Origin: Corynebacterium kalidii
GTDB lineage: Bacteria > Actinomycetota > Actinomycetes > Mycobacteriales > Mycobacteriaceae
Assembly: GCF_022869005.1 (NCBI RefSeq)
Contig: NZ_JALIEA010000012.1
Span: forward strand, 466,435 to 530,434
Direction: 5' to 3'
Length of the DNA stretch: 64,000 nt
Positions within the stretch are counted from its first letter, which is position 1; the number at the start of each line of letters is the position of its first letter. Of this stretch, positions 36,180 to 47,287 are shown piece by piece. The notes beneath the pieces were generated by a model, which saw only the letters and a list, made by a program, of their open reading frames with translations, had not been told where the DNA came from and did no database searches. Position numbers and translations under genes: made by a program.

Positions 36180-38309
36180 ATGGCCTTCGCGGCAGAACAC
36201 CCCGTCCTCTCCGAATCCGAGTTCCGCCCGGTCGGGGAGGTGGAGCGCACCGACTCCCGGTTCGAGGTCATCAGCGAGTATGAGCCGGCCGGCGACCAGC
36301 CCGCCGCGATCAAGGAGCTCGATGAACGCCTGAACCGGGGCGAGCGCGACATCGTCCTGATGGGTGCCACCGGAACAGGGAAATCCGCCACCGCGGCGTG
36401 GCTGATCGAGCAACAGCAGCGCCCCACGCTGGTCATGGCCCCCAACAAGACGCTGGCGGCGCAGCTGGCCAACGAGCTGCGTAGCCTGTTGCCCAACAAC
36501 GCCGTGGAGTACTTCGTCAGCTACTACGACTACTACCAGCCCGAGGCGTACATCGCGCAGACGGACACCTACATCGAGAAGGACTCGTCGATCAACGACG
36601 ACGTGGAACGGCTCCGTCACTCCGCGACGTCCAACCTGCTGTCCCGTCGCGACGTCGTGGTCGTGTCCTCGGTCTCGTGCATCTACGGCCTGGGCACGCC
36701 GCAGTCCTACCTCGACCGGTCCGTGGTGCTCAAGGTCGGCGAGGACGTGGAACGTGACCGTTTCCTGCGGCTCCTCGTCGACATCCAGTACGACCGCAAC
36801 GACATCTCGTTCACGCGCGGGGCGTTCCGGGTGAAAGGGGACGTCGTCGACATCATCCCCGCCTACGAGGAACTGGCGGTGCGTGTCGAGTTCTTCGGGG
36901 ACGAGATCGACAGCCTCTTCTACATCCACCCGCTGACCGGGGACGTCATCCGGGAGGTCGAGGAGGTCCGGATATTCCCGGCGACCCACTACGTGGCCGG
37001 TCCCGAGCGCATGGAGAAGGCGATGGAGGACATCCGCGCCGAACTCGAGGAACGTGTCGCCGAACTGGAGGGCCGGGGCAAGCTGCTGGAGGCGCAGCGC
37101 CTCCGGATGCGGACCGAGTACGACCTGGAGATGATCCAGCAGGTCGGTTACTGCTCGGGTATCGAGAACTACTCGCGCCACGTGGACCAACGTGAGGCCG
37201 GGTCGGCACCGGCGACGTTGATCGACTACTTCCCGGAGGACTACCTCACCATCATCGACGAGTCGCACGTCACCGTCCCGCAGATCGGGGGCATGTTCGA
37301 AGGCGACATGTCGCGTAAGCGCAATCTCGTCGACTTCGGGTTCCGCCTGCCCAGCGCGCTGGACAACCGGCCGCTGACGTGGGAGGAGTTCGACGACCGC
37401 AAGGGCCAGTGCGTCTACATGTCCGCCACGCCGGGGGACTACGAGATGGCCGCTGCCGGTGGCGAATTCGTCGAGCAGGTCATCCGGCCCACCGGACTGG
37501 TCGACCCCAAGGTCGAGGTCCGGCCCACCGAGGGCCAGATCGACGACCTGATCGAGCAGATCCGGCAGCGTACCGGGAAGCAGGAACGCGTGCTGGTCAC
37601 CACCTTGACGAAACGCATGGCCGAGGACCTCACCGACTACCTCCTGGAACACGGCGTGCGGGTGCGCTACATGCACTCGGACATCGACACCCTGCGGCGC
37701 GTCGAACTGCTCCGCCAGCTGCGCCTGGGGGAGTACGACGTGCTGGTGGGGATCAACCTGCTGCGGGAGGGGCTGGACCTCCCGGAGGTGTCCCTGGTGG
37801 CCATCCTCGACGCGGACAAGGAGGGCTTCCTGCGGTCGGAGCGCTCGCTGGTGCAGACCATCGGGCGTGCGGCCCGCAACGTCTCCGGTGAAGTCATCAT
37901 GTACGCCGACAAGATCACCGACTCGATGCAGTACGCGATGGACGAGACCGAACGTCGGCGCGCCAAGCAGATCGCCTACAACGAGGAGCACGGGATCGAC
38001 CCGCAGCCGCTCCGCAAGGCCATCGCCGACATCCTCGACCAGGTGTACGAGAACCGGGGCGACGGGGGAGACGGGGAGACCACGGGCGTCGGTGCGGACC
38101 TCAATGTCGCGGCCGGTGAGACGGCGACGGGTGGTGACCAGGACACCGGGTCGATGGCCCGCCCCGAGCTCGAGAAGCTCATCGGCGACCTCACCAGCCA
38201 GATGCAGGACGCCGCACGGGAGCTGAAGTTCGAACTCGCCGGCCGTCTGAGGGACGAGATCGCCGACCTGAAGAAGGAACTGCGAGGCATGATCGAAGCG
38301 GGGATCTGA
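36180..38309 (+). CDS. uvrB: UvrABC excision nuclease subunit B
   Basis: DNA-damage verification helicase of nucleotide excision repair (709 aa). Walker A is [12 protein letters not shown]. The beta-hairpin region is [11 protein letters not shown]. Walker B is [11 protein letters not shown], with further helicase motifs [30 protein letters not shown] and QTIGRAARN. The C-terminal UVR domain (about 665-700) contacts UvrA and UvrC. It follows coaE by 5 bp and has no clear LexA box of its own. Confidence 0.98.
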   Translation: MAFAAEHPVLSESEFRPVGEVERTDSRFEVISEYEPAGDQPAAIKELDERLNRGERDIVLMGATGTGKSATAAWLIEQQQRPTLVMAPNKTLAAQLANELRSLLPNNAVEYFVSYYDYYQPEAYIAQTDTYIEKDSSINDDVERLRHSATSNLLSRRDVVVVSSVSCIYGLGTPQSYLDRSVVLKVGEDVERDRFLRLLVDIQYDRNDISFTRGAFRVKGDVVDIIPAYEELAVRVEFFGDEIDSLFYIHPLTGDVIREVEEVRIFPATHYVAGPERMEKAMEDIRAELEERVAELEGRGKLLEAQRLRMRTEYDLEMIQQVGYCSGIENYSRHVDQREAGSAPATLIDYFPEDYLTIIDESHVTVPQIGGMFEGDMSRKRNLVDFGFRLPSALDNRPLTWEEFDDRKGQCVYMSATPGDYEMAAAGGEFVEQVIRPTGLVDPKVEVRPTEGQIDDLIEQIRQRTGKQERVLVTTLTKRMAEDLTDYLLEHGVRVRYMHSDIDTLRRVELLRQLRLGEYDVLVGINLLREGLDLPEVSLVAILDADKEGFLRSERSLVQTIGRAARNVSGEVIMYADKITDSMQYAMDETERRRAKQIAYNEEHGIDPQPLRKAIADILDQVYENRGDGGDGETTGVGADLNVAAGETATGGDQDTGSMARPELEKLIGDLTSQMQDAARELKFELAGRLRDEIADLKKELRGMIEAGI

Positions 38310-38358
38310 CTGGGGTAGGCTTCGTGTGGAAACCATCCGCGACCACAGAGGGCTGGCA

Positions 38359-38805
38359 GTGAGCGATAGCACAACCTACGAGACCATCGTCGTCGGAACC
38401 GACGGATCATCGTCATCCGTCCTGGCGGTGGAGAGGGCAGCAGCACTGGCCGCGGCATTCGGCGCCCGGCTCGTCATCGGCTGTGCCTACTACAAGAACG
38501 CCGAATCAGCGGTGAAGGCCATCCGGATGGACTCGAAGACGGTGGTCGGCGACGATCCCGCCCAGGAGAACCTGACCGCCGCTGTCGCCGCCGCGGAGGC
38601 GGTGGGGGCGACGAACATCTCCACCGCCGTGAAGGAAGGCGCCCCGGTGGACGCGCTCATGGGCATCGTCACCGACGAGTCGGCGGACCTGCTCGTCGTC
38701 GGCAACCGCGGCATCAACTCGCTGACCGGACGCCTGCTCGGGTCCGTGCCGGCGGACGTCGCACGGCAGTCCGACTGCGACGTGATGATCGTCCACACGG
38801 TCTGA
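38359..38805 (+). CDS. Universal stress protein (UspA family)
   Basis: Single-domain Usp of 148 aa. The N-terminus is ETIVVGTDGSSSS; the ATP-binding glycine motif near the C-terminus reads VVGNRGINSLTGRLLGSVPADVARQSDCDVMIVH, equivalent to G-x2-G-x9-G-(S/T). Position after uvrB and before the MBL/uvrA pair matches mycobacterial Rv1636 (TB15.3), a cAMP-binding Usp. I chose the GTG at 38359 because the fold begins there; reading 11 codons further upstream adds residues not typical of the family. TAGGCT at 38316-38321 is a likely -10. Confidence 0.9.
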   Translation: MSDSTTYETIVVGTDGSSSSVLAVERAAALAAAFGARLVIGCAYYKNAESAVKAIRMDSKTVVGDDPAQENLTAAVAAAEAVGATNISTAVKEGAPVDALMGIVTDESADLLVVGNRGINSLTGRLLGSVPADVARQSDCDVMIVHTV

Positions 38806-38832
38806 CGGCCACCGCGCCCGTCACCGCACCGG

Positions 38833-39312
38833 TCACGGTCGGTGCAGCTCACGCACCTCGCGGGCGAGTTCGGGGTCGGGGCCGTCGGCCACGGCCCCGG
38901 GGACGACGTCGGTAATCCCCAGCGGTGCCACCGGTGCGGCCGGCCGCCCGTCCTCACGGGCCCACGTGGCGAACTGCCCGGCCGACGAGGCGTACACGAT
39001 CCGTCCGAGACCGGCCCACCCGTGTGCGGCCGCGCACATCGGGCAGTGCTCCCCCGAGGTGTACACCGTGCAGCGGGCCCGCTCCCGCACCCCGAGGTTG
39101 GCGAGCGCCCACCCGGCCGCGGTGAACTCCGGGTGGAGCAGCGGACTGCCACCGGTGACGACCCGGTTACGGTCGGAGAACAGGACCTCGCCGTCCCCAT
39201 TGACCAGCACGGTGCCGAACGCCTCGTCGCCGGCCCGGCGAGCCTCCCGTGCACGGTCGACGGCCAGCCGAAGGAAGCCACGGTCACGGTCGGAGATCCC
39301 TGATTCGCCCAT
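38833..39312 (-). CDS. Cytidine/guanine deaminase-like zinc deaminase
   Basis: Nucleoside/nucleobase deaminase family protein (159 aa). Zinc ligands are His in LLHPEFTAA and the two Cys in GEHCPMCAAA. The usual HAE active-site triad reads HPE here, with His and catalytic Glu kept. Relatives include guanine deaminase and TadA-like enzymes, but the length and C-terminus do not mark it as TadA. The ATG at 39312 has an AGGAAGG ribosome site 5 nt upstream; a GTG two codons earlier overlaps that site. The substrate is open. Confidence 0.85.
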   Translation of the reverse strand: MGESGISDRDRGFLRLAVDRAREARRAGDEAFGTVLVNGDGEVLFSDRNRVVTGGSPLLHPEFTAAGWALANLGVRERARCTVYTSGEHCPMCAAAHGWAGLGRIVYASSAGQFATWAREDGRPAAPVAPLGITDVVPGAVADGPDPELAREVRELHRP

Positions 39313-39322
39313 GACCACCTTC

Positions 39323-41632
39323 CTACCAGGGTACCGGGAGGTCGTGCACGAGGGTGAGGCCCTGCGTCGCGCGGGTCACGGCCACGTAGAGGTCGTTGAG
39401 CCCCTGGGGGGACCCGTCGGCGATCTCCACCGGTTCGACCAGGACCACCTCGTCGAACTCGAGTCCCTTGGCGCCGTTGACGTCGGACACCAGCACCGTG
39501 TCGGTGCCGTGTGCCTGCTGCAGGGCGGTGACCCGCTCCGGGGCGGCGATGACGCCCACCAGCCCGTCGTCCGCTGTCTCGCGGGCCCGGGCCACCGCCT
39601 CGGCGAGCTCGGTGGTCGGGAACTCCCGGATGCCTGACCCGGTCTCCCGCAGACAGGCGGGGGCCTCCTGGCCGGGCGAGACCTCGGCGAGGATACGGGC
39701 GGCGATGTCCGAGATGTCCGAGGGCGTCCGGTAGTTCACGGTGAGCTCGTGGAGCCTCCACCGGTCCTTGACGAACGGTTCCAGGGCGCCCGCCCAGTCC
39801 TCGACGCCGGCGGGGCTGCCGGTCTGCGCCGGGTCACCGACCAGGGTCATCCACCGGTTGGGGGAGCGACGGAAGATCATCCGCCACGCCATGGCGGACA
39901 GCTCCTGGGCCTCGTCGACGATGACGTGGCCGAACGCCCAGGTCCGGTCGGCCGCAGCCCGTTCGGCCGTGGACATCGACGACCGGACCCGTTGGCGCTC
40001 GGCGAGCTGCTCGGCGTCGATGACGTCGTAGGCCATCAGGATCTCCGCGTCGGTACCGTCGTCGAGGTCCTGGTAGGCGGAACCGCTGAGGATGTCGAGC
40101 GCCTCCTGGGCTTCGTCGACCTGGGACTGCCACCGGCGGCGCTCCTCGGCCTCCGCCTCCTCGGCCTCCGCCTCCTCGGCACCGGCGATGCCCAGGATCT
40201 CGGCCAACTCGTCGAGCAGCGGGGCGTCCGCCTCGGTCCAGTCGTCCGGCCTGTCCTCGCGGAGCAACGATTCGCGGGTGAGCTCGTCGTAGTCGGCCGC
40301 GGCCGAGTCCACGGCCTGGCGGGAGCCGTACAGTCCGGCGAGGACCTCCTCAGCCGTCAGTTCCGGCCAGAGGGCGTCGACGGCCTCGGCGACGTCGGAT
40401 TCCTCGGCGAGGTCGGCCCGGAGTTGCTCACGGTCGGCGGGGGTCAGCAGGTTCTCGCCGCCGAGCGGGTCGGCGCCGATCGAGTCGGCCATGGCGTCGC
40501 GCATCAGGTCGAGGACCGCGTCCCGGAACCGGCCGCGGGCCAGGTTGTGGGGACGACGCGTCCGGCGGGCGCGGGTGCGGGCCTGGCGGGCGATCTGCGG
40601 GGTCAGCGACACCGTGACCCCGTCGATGAGGAAGTCGAGACTGCTCTCCGGGACGGTCTGCAGGTCACGCACCGCCTGGCCCAGGATCTCGAGCATTTCC
40701 AGGGATCCCTTGACCTCCTGGGCGGTCAGACTCTCGGCCCCGAGGGGGCGTGCGGTGACCCCGGGCAGCAGGGACCCGGGGGTGGCGAGGACCACGCCGG
40801 TCTCACCGAGACTCGGGAGGACCTGCGAGATGTAGTCGAGGAACCGCGGGTTCGGCCCGATGATCAGGACGCCGGTGTTCGACAGCTGTTCACGCCAGGT
40901 GTACAGCAGGTAGGCCGTCCGGTGCAGTGCCACGGCGGTCTTGCCGGTCCCCGGTCCCCCCTGCACCACCGTCACCCCGCGGTGCTCCTCGCGGATGATG
41001 CGGTCCTGCTCGGCGACGATCGTGTCGACGATGTCGTGCATGTGCCGGTCCCGGGCGCGGTTCACCGCGTGCAGGAGCGCGCCCTCCCGGGCGACGGACC
41101 CGTCATGTTCCCCGTGCGGGGGCAGGTCACCCCCCGAGAGTCGTTCGTCGGCGACCGCCGTCACCGTGCGGCCCCGGGTCCGGATGTGCCGCCGGACGTG
41201 GACCCCTTCGGGGTGGAGGGTGGTGGCCAGGTAGAAGGGGCGGGCCAGCGGGGCCCGCCAGTCCATGAGCAGGGTCCTCATCTCGTCGTCCGCGGTGTGC
41301 AGGCCGATCCTGCCGATGTACCGACGGTCGAGGGCGGGTTCCCCGGGGACGTCGGTGACCGGGTTCTCCGGCTCGTCGTCGTCGACGTCGATTCGTCCGA
41401 AGAACAGCCCGATCTCCGCCGCCGAGAACTCGTCGAGCCGACCGGCGACCTCGTGGGTCTCGTGGTCACGTTCGAGCAGGGTCTGCGGCTGGTCGATGTC
41501 CGCCCGGCGGCGCTGCGCCGTACGCAGCCGCTCGGTGAGCCGTTCGCGGGCCTCGTCGACGACGGCGAGCAGGTCGTCGAGGTGCTCCTGCTCGGCAGCG
41601 AGGTCGGGGTGCTCGGTGGGGGTGGCGCTCAT
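39323..41632 (-). CDS. HelD-like superfamily 1 helicase/RNA polymerase recycling factor
   Basis: A 769-residue UvrD/Rep-like ATPase of the actinobacterial HelD group. The N-terminus (about 10-75) is a coiled-coil arm rich in Glu/Arg. The 1A domain has Walker A GGPGTGKTA (225-233), an inserted domain of about 250 residues follows, then Walker B VIVDEAQELSAMAW and the 2A motifs VNYRTPSDI and VNGAKGLEFDEVVLVEP. HelD proteins displace nucleic acid and sigma from stalled RNA polymerase, and the HelR subgroup protects from rifamycins. Which subgroup this is cannot be told by eye. A 15-bp tandem repeat lies in the insert. Confidence 0.85.
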   Translation of the reverse strand: MSATPTEHPDLAAEQEHLDDLLAVVDEARERLTERLRTAQRRRADIDQPQTLLERDHETHEVAGRLDEFSAAEIGLFFGRIDVDDDEPENPVTDVPGEPALDRRYIGRIGLHTADDEMRTLLMDWRAPLARPFYLATTLHPEGVHVRRHIRTRGRTVTAVADERLSGGDLPPHGEHDGSVAREGALLHAVNRARDRHMHDIVDTIVAEQDRIIREEHRGVTVVQGGPGTGKTAVALHRTAYLLYTWREQLSNTGVLIIGPNPRFLDYISQVLPSLGETGVVLATPGSLLPGVTARPLGAESLTAQEVKGSLEMLEILGQAVRDLQTVPESSLDFLIDGVTVSLTPQIARQARTRARRTRRPHNLARGRFRDAVLDLMRDAMADSIGADPLGGENLLTPADREQLRADLAEESDVAEAVDALWPELTAEEVLAGLYGSRQAVDSAAADYDELTRESLLREDRPDDWTEADAPLLDELAEILGIAGAEEAEAEEAEAEERRRWQSQVDEAQEALDILSGSAYQDLDDGTDAEILMAYDVIDAEQLAERQRVRSSMSTAERAAADRTWAFGHVIVDEAQELSAMAWRMIFRRSPNRWMTLVGDPAQTGSPAGVEDWAGALEPFVKDRWRLHELTVNYRTPSDISDIAARILAEVSPGQEAPACLRETGSGIREFPTTELAEAVARARETADDGLVGVIAAPERVTALQQAHGTDTVLVSDVNGAKGLEFDEVVLVEPVEIADGSPQGLNDLYVAVTRATQGLTLVHDLPVPW
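40142..40180. repeat. 15-bp tandem repeat in the HelD-like gene
   Basis: About 2.6 copies of ctcctcggcctccgc encode a Glu/Ala run (EEAEAEEAEAEE) in the inserted domain. The unit length keeps the frame, so copy number can vary without breaking the protein. Confidence 0.75.
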
Positions 41633-41694
41633 GGTCTCCAGGATCTGTCGAAGGGTGTCCGTCGCTCGCGCAACAGATCGACCATTCTACGCCG

Positions 41695-42327
41695 TCACCA
41701 CCCTCGTTCGAGCCACTCCCCGAGGTGCGGACGCTCGGCGCCGATGGTCGTGCCGGCACCGTGGCCGGGATGCACGCGTGTGTCGTCCAGGAGGGTGAAG
41801 CAGCGGCGTGCGACATCGGAGGTCAGTGACGCGAAATCCTCCGGCGTCGCGGTCTTGCCGACGCCCCCGGGGAACAGGCTGTCCCCGGAGAACAGGTCGT
41901 CGGGGCCGTCGGCCTGCGGGACGAGCACCCCCAGACCGCCGGCGGTGTGGCCGCGCAGGAGGATCAGCTGCATGCCGAGCGCGTCCAGGGCGGGGGACGA
42001 GGTGGTGAAGGGTTCCGGGGCGTCGTCGTCCGGGTGGTGCCCCCAGGTCTGGTCGACGGAGGCTGGCAGTTCCGGTGCGTCCTGGACCGAGGCGTGGTGG
42101 CGTGCGCCGGTGGCGGCGAGGACCTCCTGCAGTGCCCCGACGTGGTCGTGATGGCGGTGCGTGGTCAGGACGTCGGTGATCCTCACACCCGCGTCCGCGG
42201 CGACGGAGAGCAGTCGCCCGGCCTCGTCGGCCGCGTCGATCAGAAGGGCGTCACCCCCGGCGCTGACCAGGTAGCAGTTGTTGCCCATCGGACCTACTGT
42301 CGTGGTGGTGATCTGTGCGGAAGCCAT
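41695..42327 (-). CDS. MBL-fold metallo-hydrolase (glyoxalase II-like)
   Basis: Metallo-beta-lactamase fold hydrolase (210 aa). Metal motifs are THRHHDHVG (H-x-H-x-D-H), HTAGGLGVLV, FSGDSLFPGGVGK and HPGHG, the pattern of hydroxyacylglutathione hydrolase-like proteins. Actinobacteria lack glutathione, so the thiol-ester substrate would be mycothiol-based or different. The position just upstream of and divergent from uvrA matches M. tuberculosis Rv1637c. The ATG at 42327 lies 7 nt after a minus-strand TAGGGT (42335-42340). Confidence 0.9.
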   Translation of the reverse strand: MASAQITTTTVGPMGNNCYLVSAGGDALLIDAADEAGRLLSVAADAGVRITDVLTTHRHHDHVGALQEVLAATGARHHASVQDAPELPASVDQTWGHHPDDDAPEPFTTSSPALDALGMQLILLRGHTAGGLGVLVPQADGPDDLFSGDSLFPGGVGKTATPEDFASLTSDVARRCFTLLDDTRVHPGHGAGTTIGAERPHLGEWLERGW

Positions 42328-42372
42328 GGCCCCCACCCTAGCGGGGCCGTCGGTGTGACGGTAGCGGCCTTT

Positions 42373-42388
42373 TCGACTATCCGTTCGA
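42373..42388. promoter_or_regulatory. LexA (SOS)-like box before uvrA
   Basis: TCGACTATCCGTTCGA compared with the actinobacterial SOS consensus TCGAAC-N4-GTTCGA: one half is perfect, the other has two mismatches. It overlaps the presumed -35 (TCGACC, 42385-42390), which lies 17 bp from a TACGAT -10 (42408-42413). Placement fits repression of uvrA by LexA. Confidence 0.5.
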
Positions 42389-42450
42389 CCGGGAGGGGGT
42401 CTTGACGTACGATGGCGACGCAGTGACGAACTTCCATGAAGGAGAACCGG

Positions 42451-45297
42451 GTGGCTGAGATCCTCACCGTGCGTGGAGCGCGGGAACACAATCTGCAGGG
42501 CGTGGACATTGACCTGCCGCGCGAGCGGATGATCGTCTTCACCGGGCTGTCGGGCTCGGGGAAGTCATCGCTGGCCTTCGACACCATCTTCGCCGAGGGG
42601 CAGCGCCGCTACGTGGAGTCCCTGTCGTCCTATGCACGTCAGTTCCTCGGCCAGATGGACAAGCCCGACGTCGACCTCATCGAGGGGTTGTCCCCGGCGG
42701 TGTCGATCGACCAGAAGTCGACCAACCGCAACCCCCGGTCGACGGTGGGCACGATCACGGAGATCCACGACTACCTCCGCCTGCTGTTCGCCAGGACAGG
42801 AGTAGCCCACTGCCCGGAATGCGGTGAACGCATCGAGGCGCAGACCCCCCAGCAGATCGTCGACCAGATCCTGGAGATGGAGGAGGGGCTGAAGTTCCAG
42901 GTGCTCGCCCCGGTGGTGCGGACCAGGAAGGGCGAGTTCGTCGACCTCTTCGAGAACCTCGCCGCGGAGGGGTACTCCCGCGTGCTCGTCGACGGGGAGA
43001 CCCACCGGTTGTCCGACCCGCCGACCCTCGAGAAGCAGGTCAAGCACGATATCGACGTCATCGTCGACCGACTCCAGGTCAAACCGTCCCAGAAGCAACG
43101 CCTCACCGACTCCGTCGAGACCGCACTGCGGCTCGCGGACGGGCGGGTGGTCATCGACTTCGTGGGCCTCGACGACTCCGACGAGAACCGGTACCGCCGC
43201 TTCTCGGAGCACATGGCCTGCCCCAACGGACACCCGCTCGCCATCGACGAGCTGGAGCCACGGAGCTTCTCCTTCAACAGCCCGTACGGCGCCTGCCCGG
43301 TGTGTGACGGGCTCGGGACCCGTCTGGAGGTCGACGAGCAGCTGATCATCCCGGACGAGGACGCGCCCCTGCTGACCGCTGTCGCGCCGTGGGCGTCGAG
43401 CCCGAACCACAAATACTTCGACAAGCTTCTCGCGGCACTCGCCGAGAACATCGGGGTCGACCCCAGGACCTCGTGGGCGGAGCTCACCAAGAAGGAGCGC
43501 AAGGCGGTCCTCCACGGACATCCCGAGGAGATCACCGTCCGCTACCGCAACCGGTACGGCCGGTCACGCCAGTACTCGGCGCCGTTCGAGGGCGTCATGC
43601 CCTACCTTCACCGCAAGATCGACCAGGCCGAGAGCGAGCACCAGAAGGAGCGCTTCCTCGGTTACATGCGCGAGGTCCCCTGCACGACGTGCGAGGGGAC
43701 GCGTCTGCGCCCGGAGATCCGGATGGTCACCATCAGCTCGGAGCTCGGCGAGAAGTCGATCGCCGACGTCTCCGACCTGAGCATCGAGGAGGCCAGTGAG
43801 TTCCTGGACCGGTTGAGCCTGTCCAGCCGCGACGAGATGATCGCCGGGCGGGTGCTCAAGGAGATCCAGGCGAGGTTGACCTTCCTGCTCGACGTCGGCC
43901 TGAACTACCTCAACCTGTCGCGTGCGGCGGCGACGCTGTCGGGCGGCGAAGCCCAGCGCATCCGTCTGGCCACCCAGATCGGTTCGGGTCTGGCCGGCGT
44001 GCTCTACGTCCTCGACGAACCGTCCATCGGACTGCACCAGCGGGACAACAAGCGGTTGATCAGGACACTGCAGCATCTGCGGGACCTCGGCAACACCCTC
44101 ATCGTCGTCGAACATGACGAGGAGACCATCAGGACGGCCGACTGGCTGGTCGACATCGGGCCGCGTGCCGGCGAGTACGGCGGGCGGATCGTCTACGAGG
44201 GCGAACCGGACGGCATCCTCGAGGCCGAGGAGTCGCTCACCGGTCAGTACCTCTCCGGAAAGAGGCTGCTCGCCGTGCCCGACGAGCGTCGGCCGGTCGA
44301 CCGGTCCCGGACGATCACCGTGCACGGGGCGACCGAGAACAACCTCAAGAACGTCACGGTCAGTTTCCCGCTGGGTATCCTGACCTGCGTGACCGGTGTC
44401 TCCGGTTCGGGGAAGTCCAGTCTGGTCAACGGCATCCTGGCCCAGGTCCTCGCCAACGAGCTCAACGGTGCCCGCCAGGTTCCCGGACACCACCGTAAAG
44501 TCACCGGACTGGACCAGCTCGACAAACTGGTACGGGTGGACCAGAGCCCGATCGGCCGGACACCCCGGTCCAACCCGGCGACCTACACCGGTGTCTTCGA
44601 CAAGATCCGGACCCTCTTCGCCGAGACAACCGAGGCCAAGGTCCGTGGCTACAAGGCGGGGCGTTTCAGCTTCAACGTCAAGGGCGGGCGCTGTGAGGCG
44701 TGCCGTGGCGACGGCACGCTGAAGATCGAGATGAACTTCCTGCCGGACGTCTACGTCCCGTGCGAGGTCTGCGACGGTGCGCGGTACAACCGGGAGACCC
44801 TCGAGGTCCACTACAAGGGGAAGACGATCTCCGAGGTCCTGGACATGCCGATCAGTGAGGCGGCGGAGTTCTTCGCCCCGATCACCTCGATCGCCCGCTA
44901 CCTCGACACCCTGGTCGACGTCGGGCTCGGCTACCTGCGGCTCGGCCAGGCGGCCACCACGTTGTCCGGTGGTGAGGCGCAGCGCGTGAAGTTGGCCAGT
45001 GAGCTCCAGAAACGGTCCAACGGACGGACGGTCTACATCCTGGACGAGCCGACCACGGGCCTGCACTTCGAGGACATCCGCAAACTGATGCTGGTGATCC
45101 AGGGGCTGGTGGACAAGGGCAACACCGTCCTGGTGATCGAGCACAACCTGGACGTGATCAAGGCCGCGGACTGGGTCGTCGACATGGGCCCGGAAGGTGG
45201 CGCCGGTGGCGGCACCGTGGTGGCCGAAGGCACCCCCGAGGACATCGCCGGCGTGGAGGCGTCCCACACCGGGTCATTCCTCCGCGAGCTGCTCTGA
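42451..45297 (+). CDS. uvrA: UvrABC excision nuclease subunit A
   Basis: Damage-recognising ABC-type ATPase of nucleotide excision repair (948 aa). It has two ATPase modules: [14 protein letters not shown] with [16 protein letters not shown] and [12 protein letters not shown], then [13 protein letters not shown] with [15 protein letters not shown] and [12 protein letters not shown]. Zinc-binding cysteine pairs are CPEC, CPVC, CTTC, CEAC and CEVC. I chose the GTG at 42451 because GGAG lies 6 nt upstream and the family N-terminus ([15 protein letters not shown]) begins there, rather than the ATG five codons earlier. Confidence 0.98.
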   Translation: MAEILTVRGAREHNLQGVDIDLPRERMIVFTGLSGSGKSSLAFDTIFAEGQRRYVESLSSYARQFLGQMDKPDVDLIEGLSPAVSIDQKSTNRNPRSTVGTITEIHDYLRLLFARTGVAHCPECGERIEAQTPQQIVDQILEMEEGLKFQVLAPVVRTRKGEFVDLFENLAAEGYSRVLVDGETHRLSDPPTLEKQVKHDIDVIVDRLQVKPSQKQRLTDSVETALRLADGRVVIDFVGLDDSDENRYRRFSEHMACPNGHPLAIDELEPRSFSFNSPYGACPVCDGLGTRLEVDEQLIIPDEDAPLLTAVAPWASSPNHKYFDKLLAALAENIGVDPRTSWAELTKKERKAVLHGHPEEITVRYRNRYGRSRQYSAPFEGVMPYLHRKIDQAESEHQKERFLGYMREVPCTTCEGTRLRPEIRMVTISSELGEKSIADVSDLSIEEASEFLDRLSLSSRDEMIAGRVLKEIQARLTFLLDVGLNYLNLSRAAATLSGGEAQRIRLATQIGSGLAGVLYVLDEPSIGLHQRDNKRLIRTLQHLRDLGNTLIVVEHDEETIRTADWLVDIGPRAGEYGGRIVYEGEPDGILEAEESLTGQYLSGKRLLAVPDERRPVDRSRTITVHGATENNLKNVTVSFPLGILTCVTGVSGSGKSSLVNGILAQVLANELNGARQVPGHHRKVTGLDQLDKLVRVDQSPIGRTPRSNPATYTGVFDKIRTLFAETTEAKVRGYKAGRFSFNVKGGRCEACRGDGTLKIEMNFLPDVYVPCEVCDGARYNRETLEVHYKGKTISEVLDMPISEAAEFFAPITSIARYLDTLVDVGLGYLRLGQAATTLSGGEAQRVKLASELQKRSNGRTVYILDEPTTGLHFEDIRKLMLVIQGLVDKGNTVLVIEHNLDVIKAADWVVDMGPEGGAGGGTVVAEGTPEDIAGVEASHTGSFLRELL

Positions 45298-47223
45298 CCG
45301 GGCGGACTCCGCCGGTGCTGTCTCCGAGGGCTGGGTGTGGGCGCCACGTCGGCGTTCCCGGGCGATCGCCGCGCCCAGGAGGATCGCACCGCAGATGATG
45401 AAGGCCGCGACCTGGATCAGGCCGGAGAGCGCCGAGAGATCGTAGAACACCAGTTTCGCCGCGGCCAGCAGCGCCAGCGCGAGACCGGTGTTGCCGTTGC
45501 CGCGGGCCAGCATCGTCACACCGAGCCCCATCCAGGTGACGGAGGTGACCAGGTGACCGGCCATGAAGGCGACGTCGGTGTCGCTGACGGTGACGGAGAG
45601 CAACGGGATCGCGGAGCTCACCAGGACCAGCAGGAGCCCGGCGAGGCCGACCGCGATCTCCGTCGGTGCCCCGAGCGACCGCGACCGTGCCAGCGCCAGT
45701 GCGCCGGGGACGGCCAACAGCAGCAGGACGGGCCACATCAACGCGGGGGAGGCCTCGGACGGGCCCCACGCCGGGACGGCACGGGGGAGTGCGTAGGCGA
45801 GTGTGACGGCGAAGACGATCCACACCAGCGGCACGGGCAGGTGGTCCGACAGCAGAAGCAGGACCGTGGCCAGTGAGAGCAGGGCGATCATCCACCACAG
45901 GGCCCCGCCGGCGTAGGGGTCGTCCTGCCTGACCATCAGGAGGGCGACGATCCCCGCGATGCCGCAGCACAGTGCCGCCTGGCGGGTCGCGGACGGTGAA
46001 CCGGCGGCGTCGGTCGGACGGTCGGGCGCGGACCGCAGGGACGTCCCTGACAGCACGGCGCCGGCAGCGGCGTAGGCGACCGGTGCCCCGGCGACCACCA
46101 GGCAGGCGACCGTCGTCGCCGTCATCCCGAGGTCGCCGGCACCGTCGGCGATCAGGAGCACGACCGGGAGCGTCGACACCGGGAGCCACCGGGATGCGGC
46201 GGACAGCGTCGCGGTCTGGTACGGCGCGGACGAGCCGAGCAGGCACATGACGGCGACGCCGGCGAGCGCGCTCGCGACCAGGGCGGTGTGCTGGCCGGCG
46301 CTGAACAGGACGACGGCCCCGATACCGAACACGACGGCCGAGGACAGGGCGGCCGCCGGCCATGCCCGGTGCCAGGTCGTTGCGGCACCGATGAGGGCGA
46401 CGACGGTGAGGGAGAGGGCGTCGAGCCGGGAGGAGTCGGTGACCTGCAGGAGATGGAGGATGGCCGGGGTGAGGAAGACGGTCCCGGCGAGCAGCAGGAT
46501 CACGGCGAGCGGTTGGCGTGACCAGGCCCAGGCGGTGATCATTCCCGAGCCGGCGATGCCCGCGACCAGGACCACACCCGGGCCGGGGTCGAGCCACCCC
46601 AGACCGAACACCAGCACCCAGAGGTCGGTGAACATCCCGAGGACACCGACACTGATCAACGCGGGGGCGGTCGGGCCGTCGGGACTGCGTCGGTGGACCG
46701 CGAACCCGCCGACGACCAGCAGCAGGCAGAGCACGGCGGCGCCGGAGACCGCGCTGGCCGGGCCGAGCCAACCCCGGCTGAACGCCTGGACCGCGAGGAA
46801 GACCAGTCCGATCACCGTGATGACGGCGCCGAGGACCGACACCCCGAGGGTGACCTTGTCCTTGTCCTCCAGGAACCGGGCGAGTGGGCCGGGGGTCGCA
46901 GGTACCGGAGGGGCCGGCGGGAGTGGAGCGGCCGTCGGGACAGTCGGGCGGTGGCGGGTCTCCGGGGGCACTGTGGGGGTCGTGGGGGCTGGGGGCGCCG
47001 GCGGTGCACTCGGCCAGTTCGCGGGACGCGGGGTGCCGGGTACCGTCGACGGTGGCGACGTCGGAGACGTGGCCGACGGCATCTCCAGGCGTGCCAGCAG
47101 TTCCGTGGTGAGACGGACGGTCTCGCGGTGCGCCTCCTCGGACCGGCGGAGTGACGCCTCGAGGCGCTGCCGGAGCAGGTCGGTGTCCAGCGGCTCGTCG
47201 TCGGACGGGTACATCCTGTTCAT
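45274..47223 (-). CDS. DUF2339 multi-spanning membrane protein
   Basis: Large membrane protein (649 aa). Residues 1-45 are charged and helical. Residues 46-115 are a Pro/Thr/Ala-rich linker. From about 125 to the end there are around 15-17 closely packed hydrophobic helices with conserved [14 protein letters not shown] near the start of that region, as in DUF2339 proteins. The function is unknown; cell-envelope roles are only speculation. A minus-strand TAGTTT (47230-47235) is 6 nt before the ATG. The 3' end overlaps uvrA tail to tail by 24 bp. Confidence 0.8.
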   Translation of the reverse strand: MNRMYPSDDEPLDTDLLRQRLEASLRRSEEAHRETVRLTTELLARLEMPSATSPTSPPSTVPGTPRPANWPSAPPAPPAPTTPTVPPETRHRPTVPTAAPLPPAPPVPATPGPLARFLEDKDKVTLGVSVLGAVITVIGLVFLAVQAFSRGWLGPASAVSGAAVLCLLLVVGGFAVHRRSPDGPTAPALISVGVLGMFTDLWVLVFGLGWLDPGPGVVLVAGIAGSGMITAWAWSRQPLAVILLLAGTVFLTPAILHLLQVTDSSRLDALSLTVVALIGAATTWHRAWPAAALSSAVVFGIGAVVLFSAGQHTALVASALAGVAVMCLLGSSAPYQTATLSAASRWLPVSTLPVVLLIADGAGDLGMTATTVACLVVAGAPVAYAAAGAVLSGTSLRSAPDRPTDAAGSPSATRQAALCCGIAGIVALLMVRQDDPYAGGALWWMIALLSLATVLLLLSDHLPVPLVWIVFAVTLAYALPRAVPAWGPSEASPALMWPVLLLLAVPGALALARSRSLGAPTEIAVGLAGLLLVLVSSAIPLLSVTVSDTDVAFMAGHLVTSVTWMGLGVTMLARGNGNTGLALALLAAAKLVFYDLSALSGLIQVAAFIICGAILLGAAIARERRRGAHTQPSETAPAESARSEQLAEE

Positions 47224-47287
47224 GGTCTGAAACTACCAGGCGGGGCCCGGTCCGTCGCCGGGTTTGTGCCTGGGCAGGTAGGCTGCT

